Assembly: GCF_023707985.1 (NCBI RefSeq) | Contig: NZ_BRCF01000003.1 | Location: forward strand, 1 to 64,000 | DNA length: 64,000 nucleotides | DNA from: Sporosarcina sp. NCCP-2716 | GTDB taxonomy: Bacteria > Bacillota > Bacilli > Bacillales_A > Planococcaceae | Direction: 5' to 3' | Shown here: positions 24,750 through 33,152 of the stretch, piece by piece | Layout: the number at the start of each line of letters is the position of its first letter | How positions within the stretch are numbered: position 1 is the stretch's first letter | Program-made: the position numbers and the translations under genes | Notes under the pieces: generated by a model | Told to the model about the DNA's origin: nothing | Seen by the model: the letters and a program-made list of their open reading frames with translations, nothing else | Databases searched by the model: none

Positions 24750-26999
24750 ATGCATGCAATTTTTTCGATTTTCAAGCAGGATGTGCGCAACATCACGAGG
24801 AACTGGGTCGCCGCCGTGCTGATCGGCGGCTTGATCGTCCTGCCTTCGTTATATGCGTGGCTCAACATTTACGCATCCAGCGACCCGTATGGCAGGACGG
24901 ACAAACTGCCAGTGGCGGTCGTGAACGAAGACAAAGGGGCCGATGTGCAGGACAAACATATCGAAGTGGGAAAAGAGATCGTTTCTACGCTGAAAGCGAA
25001 TCCATCGATGGAATGGCATTTCGTGCCGAAGGAAGAAGCGATGGACGGCGTGGAATACGGTGACTATTTTGCCGTCATGGTGCTGCCGGAGGATCTCTCC
25101 GCCCAGCTCGCTTCCGTCGCATCGGGTAATCCGAAAAAGGCCGAAATCGATTACTATGTGAATGAGAAACTGAACTCGATTGCACCGAAAATCACGGAGA
25201 AAGGCGCCAGCGTCATCGTCGAGAAAGTGAGCAGCCAGTTCGTCTCGACGGTGAACGGTGTCATCTTCGATACGATGAATTCTCTCGGCATTGAACTGCA
25301 GGAGGATCTGCCGGATATCGAACGGTTCGAGAACTACGTCTTCGACGCGGAAAAGAGCCTGCCGGAAATCTACAGCCTGCTGAACCGCGGACTGACCGAC
25401 GCGACGGACGCGCAGGCAGTGATCCACGAAGCGCAGGGCAAACTGCCGGCCGCTGAAGAAGTGACAAAAAGCGGACTCGGGCAGATCGACCGCACGCTCG
25501 GTTACTTGACCGATGCGGAGAAGCGGCTCAACGAACTGTCGCCGAAAGTGAAGGCCGACCTGCAGAAAGTGTCGAAGATATCTCATGATGCGAACGATTT
25601 CCTGAAGAAGCTGCAGGGCATCCAGCTCGATTTTACGGCACTCGACAACGCGAAAAATGCACTGGATACGCGGATGACGGAAAGTATCAGCCGGGTCGAC
25701 GGCATCCAGCAGGATTTGACACGCCTGCAGGAACTGGCCGGACGGCTGCCTGCACAAGTGCCCGATCCGGACGCATCACCTGGAACGGATACCGGTCCGG
25801 AAGTTGACCAGCCTCTGCCGACCCCCACCCTGCCGGCACCCGATCTGTCGGGCAAGCTCGATGATGCCATTGTGAAAACGGGTGAACTGAGAGGTGTGCT
25901 GGAGGAAGCGCAGGCGAATGCGCGCACGGTCGACTCCGTCGTCAAAGGGAAAGCGCAGGAACTGGACCAGGCAGTCGACGACCTGCAGAAGATTGCTGCC
26001 AATACGTCCGTTGAGATTGATGCCTTCATGAAGGAATATGTGAATACCATCGAGCCGACGGTGCTGAAGGAGATCGCCGAAGCGAAACAGACGCTCGGCC
26101 AGGCGAAAGGCCTGCTGACAGATATCCAGGGGGCTTTGCCGAAAGTGCAGACGATTCTCGGCAACTCGGACCGCGACTTGAGCGAAGGGAAAGCGACGAT
26201 CGAAAAGGCGGTCGCCGAGTATCCGGTGATCTCCGGGAAAGTGAACCAGCTGGCGGAACGTATCCGTAATATCCAAGGAGAAACGGACATAAATGAAATC
26301 ATCAAGCTGCTGCAGAACGATCCCGGGGCTGAAAAAAGCTTCTTCGAGGAGCCGATCCAGCTGAAGGAAAACCGGTTATTCTCCATCGAGAACTATGGGA
26401 CCGGCATGACGCCATTCTATACGGTACTGTCATTATGGGTCGGCTGCCTGCTGCTCATCTCCCTGCTGTCAACCGACGTCCATGGCGACGGCTATACCGC
26501 CCGTCAAGTCTACTTCGGCCGCCTGCTGACATTCGGGGTGATCGGTCTGCTGCAGACACTTATCGTCGTCAGCGGAGATCTGCTGCTTCTCGATGTGCGC
26601 ATACGCGAGCCGTTCTGGTTCATCCTCTTCGGGGTGGTGATCAGCGTCGTGTTCATGTCCATCGTCTATACACTCGTTTCCGTGTTCGGTGACGTCGGGA
26701 AAGCACTGGCGATCGTCATGCTCGTCCTCCAGATCGCAGGCTCGGGCGGGACCTATCCTGTCGTCCTGCTCCCCGACTTCTTCGGCTACATCAACCCATT
26801 GCTGCCGTTCACCTATGCGATCGACGCCATGCGCGAAGCAGTCGGCGGCATCGTCTGGGCGCGGGTGGCGAAGGACTTATCGTTCCTTGCTGTCTGCGGT
26901 GCCGCGTTCATCCTCTTCGGCGCTTTGCTGAAAGAGAAAGTGAACCGCGGCACGAACAAACTGCTGAAGAAATCGAAGGAAGCCGGCATCTTCCACTGA
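24750..26999 (+). CDS. YhgE/Pip family membrane protein
   Basis: A 749-residue protein. One N-terminal membrane helix (AAVLIGGLIVLPSLYAWLNI, ~18-37) is followed by ~530 extracellular residues rich in heptad-like helices (SVV..KVS.., LQKVSKISHDANDFLKKLQ) and a proline/aspartate linker near residue 350. Six hydrophobic helices follow, including TVLSLWVGCLLLISLL, GVIGLLQTLIVVSGDLLLL and ILFGVVISVVFMSIVY. This layout matches phage-infection protein Pip and YhgE. Known relatives act as phage receptors or type VII-like envelope proteins. ATG at 24750 follows AAGGAGG. Confidence 0.88.
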   Translation: MHAIFSIFKQDVRNITRNWVAAVLIGGLIVLPSLYAWLNIYASSDPYGRTDKLPVAVVNEDKGADVQDKHIEVGKEIVSTLKANPSMEWHFVPKEEAMDGVEYGDYFAVMVLPEDLSAQLASVASGNPKKAEIDYYVNEKLNSIAPKITEKGASVIVEKVSSQFVSTVNGVIFDTMNSLGIELQEDLPDIERFENYVFDAEKSLPEIYSLLNRGLTDATDAQAVIHEAQGKLPAAEEVTKSGLGQIDRTLGYLTDAEKRLNELSPKVKADLQKVSKISHDANDFLKKLQGIQLDFTALDNAKNALDTRMTESISRVDGIQQDLTRLQELAGRLPAQVPDPDASPGTDTGPEVDQPLPTPTLPAPDLSGKLDDAIVKTGELRGVLEEAQANARTVDSVVKGKAQELDQAVDDLQKIAANTSVEIDAFMKEYVNTIEPTVLKEIAEAKQTLGQAKGLLTDIQGALPKVQTILGNSDRDLSEGKATIEKAVAEYPVISGKVNQLAERIRNIQGETDINEIIKLLQNDPGAEKSFFEEPIQLKENRLFSIENYGTGMTPFYTVLSLWVGCLLLISLLSTDVHGDGYTARQVYFGRLLTFGVIGLLQTLIVVSGDLLLLDVRIREPFWFILFGVVISVVFMSIVYTLVSVFGDVGKALAIVMLVLQIAGSGGTYPVVLLPDFFGYINPLLPFTYAIDAMREAVGGIVWARVAKDLSFLAVCGAAFILFGALLKEKVNRGTNKLLKKSKEAGIFH

Positions 27000-27007
27000 A
27001 ACAGCAC

Positions 27008-27049
27008 AAGCACTTCAGGTCCGTTTAGAAAACGGCTGAAGTGCTTTTT
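27008..27049. terminator. Bidirectional intrinsic terminator
   Basis: AAGCACTTCAG pairs with CTGAAGTGCTTTTT; the inner ACGG/CCGT also pairs. The plus-strand T-run ends the Pip transcript; the minus-strand gene at 27049 ends at the same place. Confidence 0.85.
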
Positions 27050-27492
27050 CATTTGGATCCAAGACGGCGGAAACCGATGCCGAGTAATGCGCCGAAAATA
27101 GCGTGGCCGATCAGCCAGTACAGCAAGGCGGTTCCATCCGTGATGGCAGGCGTCCTGTCCGATAAGGCGGTCGTCGGAAACAGCAGGATGCCGATAAGGA
27201 CGCTTACCGCTGTGCAGATCGGTACGGCGTGCCGATGCCATTGCGGCCGCAGCCTGTACATGAGAAGGAAGCCGAATGCGACGGCTACAGAGACGATCAA
27301 GTGGAAGGCGACTTCCAGCCATTCCGGGTAACTCACTTCCCCGAAGATCGGTATGTAGTCGACGTTGAGCAGGAGCGTATAGATTTTCTCTCCAGTGACA
27401 GCTTCCGTCCATTTGAAGAGGAACGTCAGGACGAGGCCGCTCAACAGGCCTATAACTGCAGCTGCAGTTACATTTTTCCGGTTGGCGGTCAC
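27049..27492 (-). CDS. Four-helix membrane protein (DUF1440/YagU-like)
   Basis: A 147-residue protein with four predicted membrane helices: VTAAAVIGLLSGLVLTFLF, LEVAFHLIVSVAVAFGFLLMY, AVPICTAVSVLIGILLF and LLYWLIGHAIFGALLGIGF. The TAAVIGLLSG start and the final ALLYWLIGHAIFGALLG resemble YagU/DUF1440 proteins, though it is shorter. Function unknown. GTG start at 27492 overlaps the photolyase stop (GTGA), so it is translated together with that gene. Confidence 0.6.
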   Translation of the reverse strand: MTANRKNVTAAAVIGLLSGLVLTFLFKWTEAVTGEKIYTLLLNVDYIPIFGEVSYPEWLEVAFHLIVSVAVAFGFLLMYRLRPQWHRHAVPICTAVSVLIGILLFPTTALSDRTPAITDGTALLYWLIGHAIFGALLGIGFRRLGSK

Positions 27493-28913
27493 CGGTTCCG
27501 CTCCTTGTGCCCCTTGACGCTGTCATAGGCAGCCAATGCGCGGCTTCGTGCGGTCTTGTGATCGACGATCGGAGCCGGATACGTCTCCCCGATGACGACT
27601 CCGCATTCGGCAAGCACGTCACCCGGTGAGTCGGCAGGCGCGTGGATGAATTTAGAAGGCAGCTGTGCCAGTTCAGGGACCCATCTCCTGATGTACAGGC
27701 CGTCGGGGTCGAACTTCTCTCCCTGGACGGTCGGATTGAAGATGCGGAAATACGGCGCGGCGTCAAATCCGGAACCGGCGATCCACTGCCAGCCGAGCGT
27801 ATTGTTCGCAACGTCGTAATCGGCAAGTGTCTGCCGGAACCACTCTGCACCGTTCCGCCAGTCGATAAGCAGATGTTTGACAAGGAACGAGGCGGCGACC
27901 ATCCGGACGCGGTTGTGCATCGTGCCGGTCTGCCACAGTTCCCGCATGCCCGCATCGACGAGCGGGTAGCCCGTCTCCCCCGCTTTCCAAGCGGCGAGTC
28001 CCGCAGCGTCATTCATCCACGGGAAGTGCTGGAATTCGGTCCTTAGAGGTTGGTCTGTGATGTGCGGGAAATGATGGAGTTGGTAGTAGGCGAATTCCCG
28101 CCACGCGAGCTGCCGCAGGAACGGTTCCGGCTGCTGCACATCCCCCTCTTCTTCGGCGCGCTTCACCGCGTGCCAGAGCGCACGGATGCTCATATTTCCG
28201 GATGCGAGGAAACCGGAGAGCCGGGACGTACCGTCGATGGCCGGATAATCCCGTTTCGTCTCATAGTCCTGGATGCCATTGTCCCGGAACATCTCCCACC
28301 GTTCGAAAGAGCCCTCCTCACCGGGCGTCCAATACTGCCCGAACTTCGCGCTCCAGCTCTGCCCATCGTTCAGGATGCTGCTGAGGCTGGATGACTGCAA
28401 AAAATCGGCTTCCCGCCAGGAAGACAGCGTATCAGGCGCAGGAACCGGCCAAGGAATCTTCTCCTGCTGGAGTGCTTTCCAGAAAGAACCGAACACTTTA
28501 AATGGAGTACCTGACTTGGTCAGCAAAACGTCAGGATCAAGCATCATATCGGGTTCAAACCGACTGATTTTGACGTTGTCCAGTCCGCCGAGTCCAAGCA
28601 GCTCCGTTTCTTCCTTCCGCGCCGCGGGATCGATCTGCCCGTTGAAAAACAGCGCATCCGCACCGGTATCTGCAGCAAGTCGCGCGAGCACCTCCGGCGG
28701 GCTGCCTTTTTGGATGACGAGCGGACTGCCGAGCGCAGCGAGCCGCTTGGACAGGGGCTCTAGTGACTTTGAAATCCACCAGTCCGAGGCGGTCGGCGGA
28801 CGATCCGGCAGCACAGCCACCGGCAGCACGGTACCTGATGCTGCCGCGGCGGCCAGCGCCGGGTGGTCGTGGATCCTCAGACCGTTCCGGAACCAGACAA
28901 TCGTTTTCATCAT
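27489..28913 (-). CDS. phrB: Deoxyribodipyrimidine photolyase (class I, cryptochrome/photolyase family)
   Basis: A 474-residue flavoprotein. The N-terminal Rossmann antenna domain starts KTIVWFRNGLRIHDHPAL; the FAD domain contains FLRQLAWREFAYY (~262), WKAGETGYPLVDAGMRELWQTGTMHNRVRMV (tryptophan and FAD contacts), LGWQWIAGSGFDAAPYFRIFNP and PELAQLPSKFIHAP. It repairs UV-induced cyclobutane pyrimidine dimers with light. The ATG at 28913 follows GGAGGG; an ATG three bases later is also possible. It is downstream of the EAL gene with a terminator between them. Confidence 0.93.
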   Translation of the reverse strand: MMKTIVWFRNGLRIHDHPALAAAAASGTVLPVAVLPDRPPTASDWWISKSLEPLSKRLAALGSPLVIQKGSPPEVLARLAADTGADALFFNGQIDPAARKEETELLGLGGLDNVKISRFEPDMMLDPDVLLTKSGTPFKVFGSFWKALQQEKIPWPVPAPDTLSSWREADFLQSSSLSSILNDGQSWSAKFGQYWTPGEEGSFERWEMFRDNGIQDYETKRDYPAIDGTSRLSGFLASGNMSIRALWHAVKRAEEEGDVQQPEPFLRQLAWREFAYYQLHHFPHITDQPLRTEFQHFPWMNDAAGLAAWKAGETGYPLVDAGMRELWQTGTMHNRVRMVAASFLVKHLLIDWRNGAEWFRQTLADYDVANNTLGWQWIAGSGFDAAPYFRIFNPTVQGEKFDPDGLYIRRWVPELAQLPSKFIHAPADSPGDVLAECGVVIGETYPAPIVDHKTARSRALAAYDSVKGHKERNR

Positions 28914-28925
28914 GTCTTCCCTCCT

Positions 28926-28953
28926 GAAAAAAGGACCGCATCGGATGCGGCCC
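28926..28953 (-). terminator. Intrinsic terminator after the EAL gene
   Basis: On the minus strand GGGCCGCATC and GATGCGGTCC pair, with one mismatch, followed by TTTTTT. It lies between the EAL stop (28969) and the photolyase ribosome site. Confidence 0.75.
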
Positions 28954-28968
28954 TTGATGATGGTTCCA

Positions 28969-29955
28969 TTATAGCGGGGATGGAGCGGGCTTACCAAAGT
29001 AATACCCTTGGAACAGTTCGTAACCCTGTTCTTTCAGCCAGAGGAAGTCCTCTTCTGCTTCAATCCCTTCAGCGAGCGGCACCGAACCGATCTCCTTCGC
29101 CTTCCGAAGGAAAAGTTGTGCACTCGCCTGTTTGTCCGCGTCGTTCGCCACCCCGTCCACGTAAGTGCGGTCGAGTTTCATGTAATGGGGCTGAAGATCC
29201 CCGAGCAGCTCAACAGTACTGTACCCTTCGCCGACGTCATCGAGAGCGTAGTGGAATCCTTTTTCCCGGTAATACTGCAGGATCGATTTCAAGTGCTCGA
29301 CATCCTCGACTTTATCGGTTTCGACAACTTCGAATACTAACTGATACGGATCGATGTTGAACTGCTCGGCGACAGCCACTGTCGATTGCAGGCAGAATTC
29401 AGGTGAATAGATCGAAGTCGGCACGAAATTGATGAACGCCTTCATATTGATAAGCGGTGCGGCGTGGCGGACTGCTGTAATTCGGCAGAGACGGTCCAGC
29501 GCATAGAGCCTGCCCCGGTTGCGAGCCGCGCTGAATGCTTCATTCGGATAGATCATCTCTCCTTCAGCTGACAAAAAACGCGCCAGAAGTTCGTAGCCGT
29601 AGACCGTACGTTCCCTGTCCACGATCGGCTGGTAATAGGAGATAAGACGCTCCTGCTGAATCAGATCATCGATCCAAAAGGATGAAAAAACGGTGTCCAG
29701 TTCCGAAAAAGGACGCCATGCCTCTTCCCCGGCAATCCGGAAGGCCAGTTCACTTTCCTGTAAATAATCTGCGGCGAAATCTGCCAGATCGTGCAAACCT
29801 GCTTCTGAAAGGGTGATGTACTCTGCTTCCTCCACTATTGAGCTGAGGGAAGTGAGCCGTCCCATATGGTGTTTGATCAGCTTACGTTCCCCGGGATCCG
29901 GGACGTTCACTTCAAAAGTTAAATCGGTTACAATGCATGCAGCTCGGCACCCCAT
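28969..29955 (-). CDS. EAL domain c-di-GMP phosphodiesterase
   Basis: A 328-residue cytoplasmic protein with a ~90-residue N-terminal region of unknown type and an EAL domain from ~95. The signature is YELLARF (ELL instead of EAL). Metal and catalytic residues are in place: N in FINFVPTS, E in VFEVVETDK, DD in YALDDVGEGYS (DDVG rather than DDFG), K in YMKLDRTYV, E in LAEGIE and Q in LFQGYYFGKP. It should hydrolyse c-di-GMP to pGpG. No GGDEF domain is attached. The start has GGAGG nine bases upstream. Confidence 0.88.
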   Translation of the reverse strand: MGCRAACIVTDLTFEVNVPDPGERKLIKHHMGRLTSLSSIVEEAEYITLSEAGLHDLADFAADYLQESELAFRIAGEEAWRPFSELDTVFSSFWIDDLIQQERLISYYQPIVDRERTVYGYELLARFLSAEGEMIYPNEAFSAARNRGRLYALDRLCRITAVRHAAPLINMKAFINFVPTSIYSPEFCLQSTVAVAEQFNIDPYQLVFEVVETDKVEDVEHLKSILQYYREKGFHYALDDVGEGYSTVELLGDLQPHYMKLDRTYVDGVANDADKQASAQLFLRKAKEIGSVPLAEGIEAEEDFLWLKEQGYELFQGYYFGKPAPSPL

Positions 29956-30065
29956 TGTCCAGCCTCCGTCCTATTTCGTATTCCGAATATATCAGGTTTA
30001 TCACCAATTGTAATCGATTACTCCCATGCAATGCAAGTGTCAGACAACTAAATGCCTAGCATGAG

Positions 30066-30110
30066 TAAAAAGGACAGCATGCCCTATTTTACTACTGGGG
30101 CATGCTGTCC
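30066..30110 (-). terminator. Intrinsic terminator after the APC permease gene
   Basis: GGACAGCATGCCC and GGGCATGCTGTCC are perfect 13-base arms around a short loop; the minus strand continues with TTTTT. Confidence 0.92.
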
Positions 30111-30129
30111 TAATCGTAAGGTGCAAAGG

Positions 30130-31659
30130 TCATGTAGGGATTCCTGTATTTGGAGACGGCGTCTTATTCGGTACCGGCGGAGCCGTTTCCACTCCAACGG
30201 ACGTATCCACTTCGGATTCAATCGACTTCCCGAGAATATAATACTCGGTCTCTTCCTGTGAAAGGCTGTTGTACTTATTGCGGATGGCTGCGTAGAACAC
30301 ACCGCCGAGTACTGCCCAGCCGATGAGGAGAACGTATGACGGTGTCGTCAGGGCTGCCGGTGAGAACGGAAGCAGCAGCAGCAGCAGAAATGCGGTGCTT
30401 GCGGCCATCCCGGTCAATGCGAGCCCTTTCTTCACAGGAGCGATTTCCCGGTTCGCCTCCTCTTTCCCCCATGCGAGCACTTTGTAGGCAGCGACGCACG
30501 TGAACAGGTACGCGACCGATACACCCGTCGACGACATATCGACGATCCACGAAAGCGCCTGCCGTCCGAACCAAGGCGTCGGCAGGGTGATCAATGTCAC
30601 GAACCAGATCCCCCAGACCGGCGTCTGGTTTTTCTTCGAAATCTTACGGAACATATCCGGCAGCGCACGGGCACGCGCCATCGAGAACAGCAGCCGGCTC
30701 GACGACATATAGAAACCATTCAATCCGGTGAAGATCCCCATCATGATGGCGACCGCCATGACGACGAGCCCGCCGAAGCCGAGCGCTGTATTCACGACTT
30801 CCCCGGTCAGCCAGAGATTTCCGTTGAGTGCGGCGCCCGCCGGGAATGTCCAGGCAGTCAGACCGATCATGATCGCGTAGATCAAAAACGATGTGAACAG
30901 CGAGGCGACGATTAGCATGGTCGCTTTCCGGGGCGAGAAATTGAATTCCTCCGCAGCTTGCGGCACGTTATCGAACCCTACATACGCCCACGGGGCAATC
31001 GCCAAGATGACGAGGATGGAAGTCAGGACCGACTGGCCTCCGCTGAACAGCGGCTTCATGTTTTCGAGCGGTGATTCTGAAGTGCCGAATGTAAACGCTC
31101 CCAAAATGACGACACCGGCGACGAGGAATACGCTGAAATAGAACTGGATCCTGCCCGAAATGTCCGTGCCGGTCGAGTTGACGACAGCAAACAGCAGGAT
31201 GATCAGTGAAGAGATGATGACTTCCGGTAAATAGACGTCCCATCCTGCGATAGAATATAAGTACATCTGCTTCATGAAGCCCGGTGCCAAGAACTTCAGG
31301 AGCAATGAGAATGCCGAGGCGTTAAGCGCCACGATCGATATGTATCCGAGGGATAGGAACCATCCGCAGATAAATGCCCATATTTTTCCGCTTGCTATGA
31401 AGGCATACGTGAACCCGCCGCCAGATACCGGGAATTTCTTGATCATCACGCCGTAGCTCGACGCAATCACCATCATTACGAGCGCTCCTATCAGCAAACC
31501 AATCATCGCCCCGAGCGGCCCGGATTCACCGATCCAGTCTCCCGGCAGGATGAACGCCCCCCATCCGACTGACGAACCGAGCGCAATCGCGAACACCCAC
31601 GATGGCTTCAAAGTTTTGGTGAGCTGCCTCCGTTTCTGGCCTGCTTTAACATGATCCAT
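30130..31659 (-). CDS. APC superfamily amino acid permease
   Basis: A 509-residue transporter with about 12 membrane helices. The first helix has the APC signature VFAIALGSSVGWGAFILPGDWI; others include LGAMIGLLIGALVMMVIASSY and the conserved IAPWAYVGFDNVPQAAEEF (helix 6 region). A hydrophilic C-terminal tail rich in glutamate and proline follows helix 12. It exchanges or imports amino acids across the membrane; the specific substrate is not deducible. Start ATG has AGGGGGA 7 bases upstream. Confidence 0.88.
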   Translation of the reverse strand: MDHVKAGQKRRQLTKTLKPSWVFAIALGSSVGWGAFILPGDWIGESGPLGAMIGLLIGALVMMVIASSYGVMIKKFPVSGGGFTYAFIASGKIWAFICGWFLSLGYISIVALNASAFSLLLKFLAPGFMKQMYLYSIAGWDVYLPEVIISSLIILLFAVVNSTGTDISGRIQFYFSVFLVAGVVILGAFTFGTSESPLENMKPLFSGGQSVLTSILVILAIAPWAYVGFDNVPQAAEEFNFSPRKATMLIVASLFTSFLIYAIMIGLTAWTFPAGAALNGNLWLTGEVVNTALGFGGLVVMAVAIMMGIFTGLNGFYMSSSRLLFSMARARALPDMFRKISKKNQTPVWGIWFVTLITLPTPWFGRQALSWIVDMSSTGVSVAYLFTCVAAYKVLAWGKEEANREIAPVKKGLALTGMAASTAFLLLLLLPFSPAALTTPSYVLLIGWAVLGGVFYAAIRNKYNSLSQEETEYYILGKSIESEVDTSVGVETAPPVPNKTPSPNTGIPT

Positions 31660-31798
31660 ATTGTTTTCCCCCTATAATTCTTTTTACCCGTATTCCCTCC
31701 ACAGGATAGATGAAACCTATCATGCGCCAAACAAAAAAACGAAAATCTCTCTTCCTAATTAAGCAGCGGCCGCCTTCTGCCATAACCCCGAGTGAAAG

Positions 31799-31823
31799 GT
31801 TTCAGAATAGACGACACGGGTAT
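31799..31823 (+). promoter_or_regulatory. Sigma-B type promoter for the stress protein gene
   Basis: GTTTCA, then a 13-base spacer, then GGGTAT. The Bacillus sigma-B consensus is GTTTAA-N12-15-GGGWAW, so five of six bases match in the -35 and all in the -10. Transcription would begin near 31830, 48 bases before the ATG of a YflT-type stress protein, a typical sigma-B target. Confidence 0.8.
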
Positions 31824-31877
31824 TCTCTGACTAGCACCGTATTCACTTACACTTACAAACCAGGAGGCGTTTTGAAA

Positions 31878-32360
31878 ATGGTAAAAAGACAAGTAGTCGG
31901 GTATTATAACAATGAAAATGAGGCAATCCGTGCAATCGAGGAACTGAAGCGCCAAGGGTATTCATCGGAAGAAATCTCAGTGATCAGTAAAGAACGCGAA
32001 CAGACGGAAGCAGTCGTCGAAGAAACAGGAACACACGCAACTGACGGCGCAGCGACCGGCGCAGCAACTGGCGGTGTGCTCGGCGGGCTCGGCGGCGTCC
32101 TTGCAGGTCTAGGCGCACTTGCCATTCCGGGAATCGGACCGATCATCGCAGCTGGACCGATCGTTGCCGGAATTACCGGTGCAGCAGCAGGAGCAGGTGT
32201 CGGCGGATTGGCCGGCGCATTGATCGGCATGGGAATCCCAGAAGAAGATGCCCGCCATTATAATGACCGTTTCGACGAAGGTAAGATCCTCGTTCTTGTG
32301 GACGGCGACTACCCGCGTGAAGGCGGTGGCTTGGACGAATACAACCGCACGCTTCTATAA
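31878..32360 (+). CDS. General stress protein (YflT/GSP17M-type)
   Basis: A 160-residue protein. The N-terminal ~45 residues form the YflT/heat-induced stress domain (VVGYYNNENEAIRAIEELKRQGYSSEEISVISK). A long Gly/Ala-rich hydrophobic block follows (~60-120; GGVLGGLGGVLAGLGALAIPGIGP), then GMGIPEEDARHYNDRFDEGKILVLVDGD. The glycine-rich part may sit in or on the membrane. ATG at 31878 is ten bases from AGGAGG; an in-frame TTG six bases upstream is possible. A matching sigma-B promoter precedes it. Confidence 0.88.
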   Translation: MVKRQVVGYYNNENEAIRAIEELKRQGYSSEEISVISKEREQTEAVVEETGTHATDGAATGAATGGVLGGLGGVLAGLGALAIPGIGPIIAAGPIVAGITGAAAGAGVGGLAGALIGMGIPEEDARHYNDRFDEGKILVLVDGDYPREGGGLDEYNRTLL

Positions 32361-32380
32361 GCGGTCAATGATACGCAACC

Positions 32381-32412
32381 GGCTCCCTTCCTGAAATGGA
32401 AGGGAGTTTTCC
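32381..32412 (+). terminator. Intrinsic terminator after the stress protein gene
   Basis: GGCTCCCTTCC pairs with GGAAGGGAGTTTT around GAAA-type loop sequence, 20 bases after the stop. Confidence 0.8.
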
Positions 32413-32484
32413 CCGTGATCGAAAAAGTCAGGAATCCGTGCTATACTAACGGAACGGCACATGACGAACGGAGGAATCATAACG

Positions 32485-32664
32485 ATGCAATACAACCAGC
32501 AGAAGATGGCGCAGCTCGTCAAGCAGGAACCCGAACTGACGAAGCGTCTGAAAGACATCATGAAGGAGCACGACTTGGAACGCCCCTATGCGTTAAAGGC
32601 GCTCTATCATGCAGAAGTGAAAGAGAGCGGCCGTTTCATGAAGCCGTATCAGGAAATGGATTAA
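32485..32664 (+). CDS. Small orphan protein, 59 residues
   Basis: MQYNQQKMAQLVKQEPELTK begins a highly charged, helical, soluble protein ending in MKPYQEMD. An upstream frame is open, but ATG at 32485 has GGAGGA nine bases before it, and a strong terminator follows at 32679. I do not recognise the family. The signals argue that it is expressed. Confidence 0.6.
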   Translation: MQYNQQKMAQLVKQEPELTKRLKDIMKEHDLERPYALKALYHAEVKESGRFMKPYQEMD

Positions 32665-32678
32665 GCAAGAAGCTGACA

Positions 32679-32728
32679 AAAACAGGCAGGAGACCGCGCG
32701 GATTGCGGGTCTTCTGCCTGTTTTTTTG
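32679..32728 (+). terminator. Intrinsic terminator after the 59-residue ORF
   Basis: AAACAGGCAGGAGACC pairs with GGTCTTCTGCCTGTTT with one G-T wobble, followed by a seven-T run. Confidence 0.9.
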
Positions 32729-32743
32729 TTTGGGAATAATGCG

Positions 32744-33090
32744 GGGGCAGTAAGGAGTGTCTCTAGTGACCGAGTGAGTTCGCTGGGGTTGGCTTCCGGG
32801 CAGTAAGAGCCTCTCTTAGTGACCGATGCACCGCTTTTTAGACTCTGCCGGGCAGTAAGGAGCGTCCCTAGTGACCGAATGAGTGCGCTGGATGGGATTC
32901 CGGGCAGTAAGAGTGTTCTTTAGTGACCGATTCACCGCTTTTTCGACTCTGCCGGGTAGTAAGAATCCCCCTTAGTGACCGTTTCAATGCCTTTACGCCT
33001 CTATCGGTCATTTAGACTCGCCCCTAGTGACCGTCCAAGCAATCGCCACTCTTCCCGGGCAATAAAGCCGCCCTCAATTGCCCGCGTCGC
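32744..33090. repeat. Seven-unit tandem array, 52-bp period
   Basis: Non-coding region after the small-ORF terminator. The motif GGGCAGTAAG...TTAGTGACCGA recurs with anchors (CAGTAAG) at 32748, 32801, 32853, 32905, 32957, 33009 and 33060, steps of 53, 52, 52, 52, 52 and 51. Each early unit can fold: GG-CAGTAAG against CTTAGTGACC. Units 1 and 3 share GAGTG..CGCTGG; units 2 and 4 share CACCGCTTTTT..GACTCTGCC, so a 104-bp dimer is repeated. Units 5-7 are degenerate. No ORF runs through it. Confidence 0.9.
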
Positions 33091-33113
33091 CATACGCACC
33101 CTCCCCTGCCCCA

Positions 33114-33144
33114 CAAAAAAACCGGCGCATGAAGCCGCGCCGGC
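33114..33144 (-). terminator. Intrinsic terminator after the DUF420 gene
   Basis: On the minus strand CCGGCGCGGC and GCGCCGG pair and are followed by TTTTTTTG, nine bases after the DUF420 stop. Confidence 0.85.
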
Positions 33145-33152
33145 CGGGTGTT

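Noticed and set aside
25583-26386. A 267-residue minus-strand serine-rich open frame
   Set aside because: Antisense to the coiled region of the YhgE/Pip gene; composition reflects the complementary strand.
26813-28012. A 399-residue minus-strand open frame
   Set aside because: It overlaps the end of the Pip gene, the membrane gene and the photolyase in another frame, and its composition (Arg/Ser/Pro rich) is that of a shadow frame.
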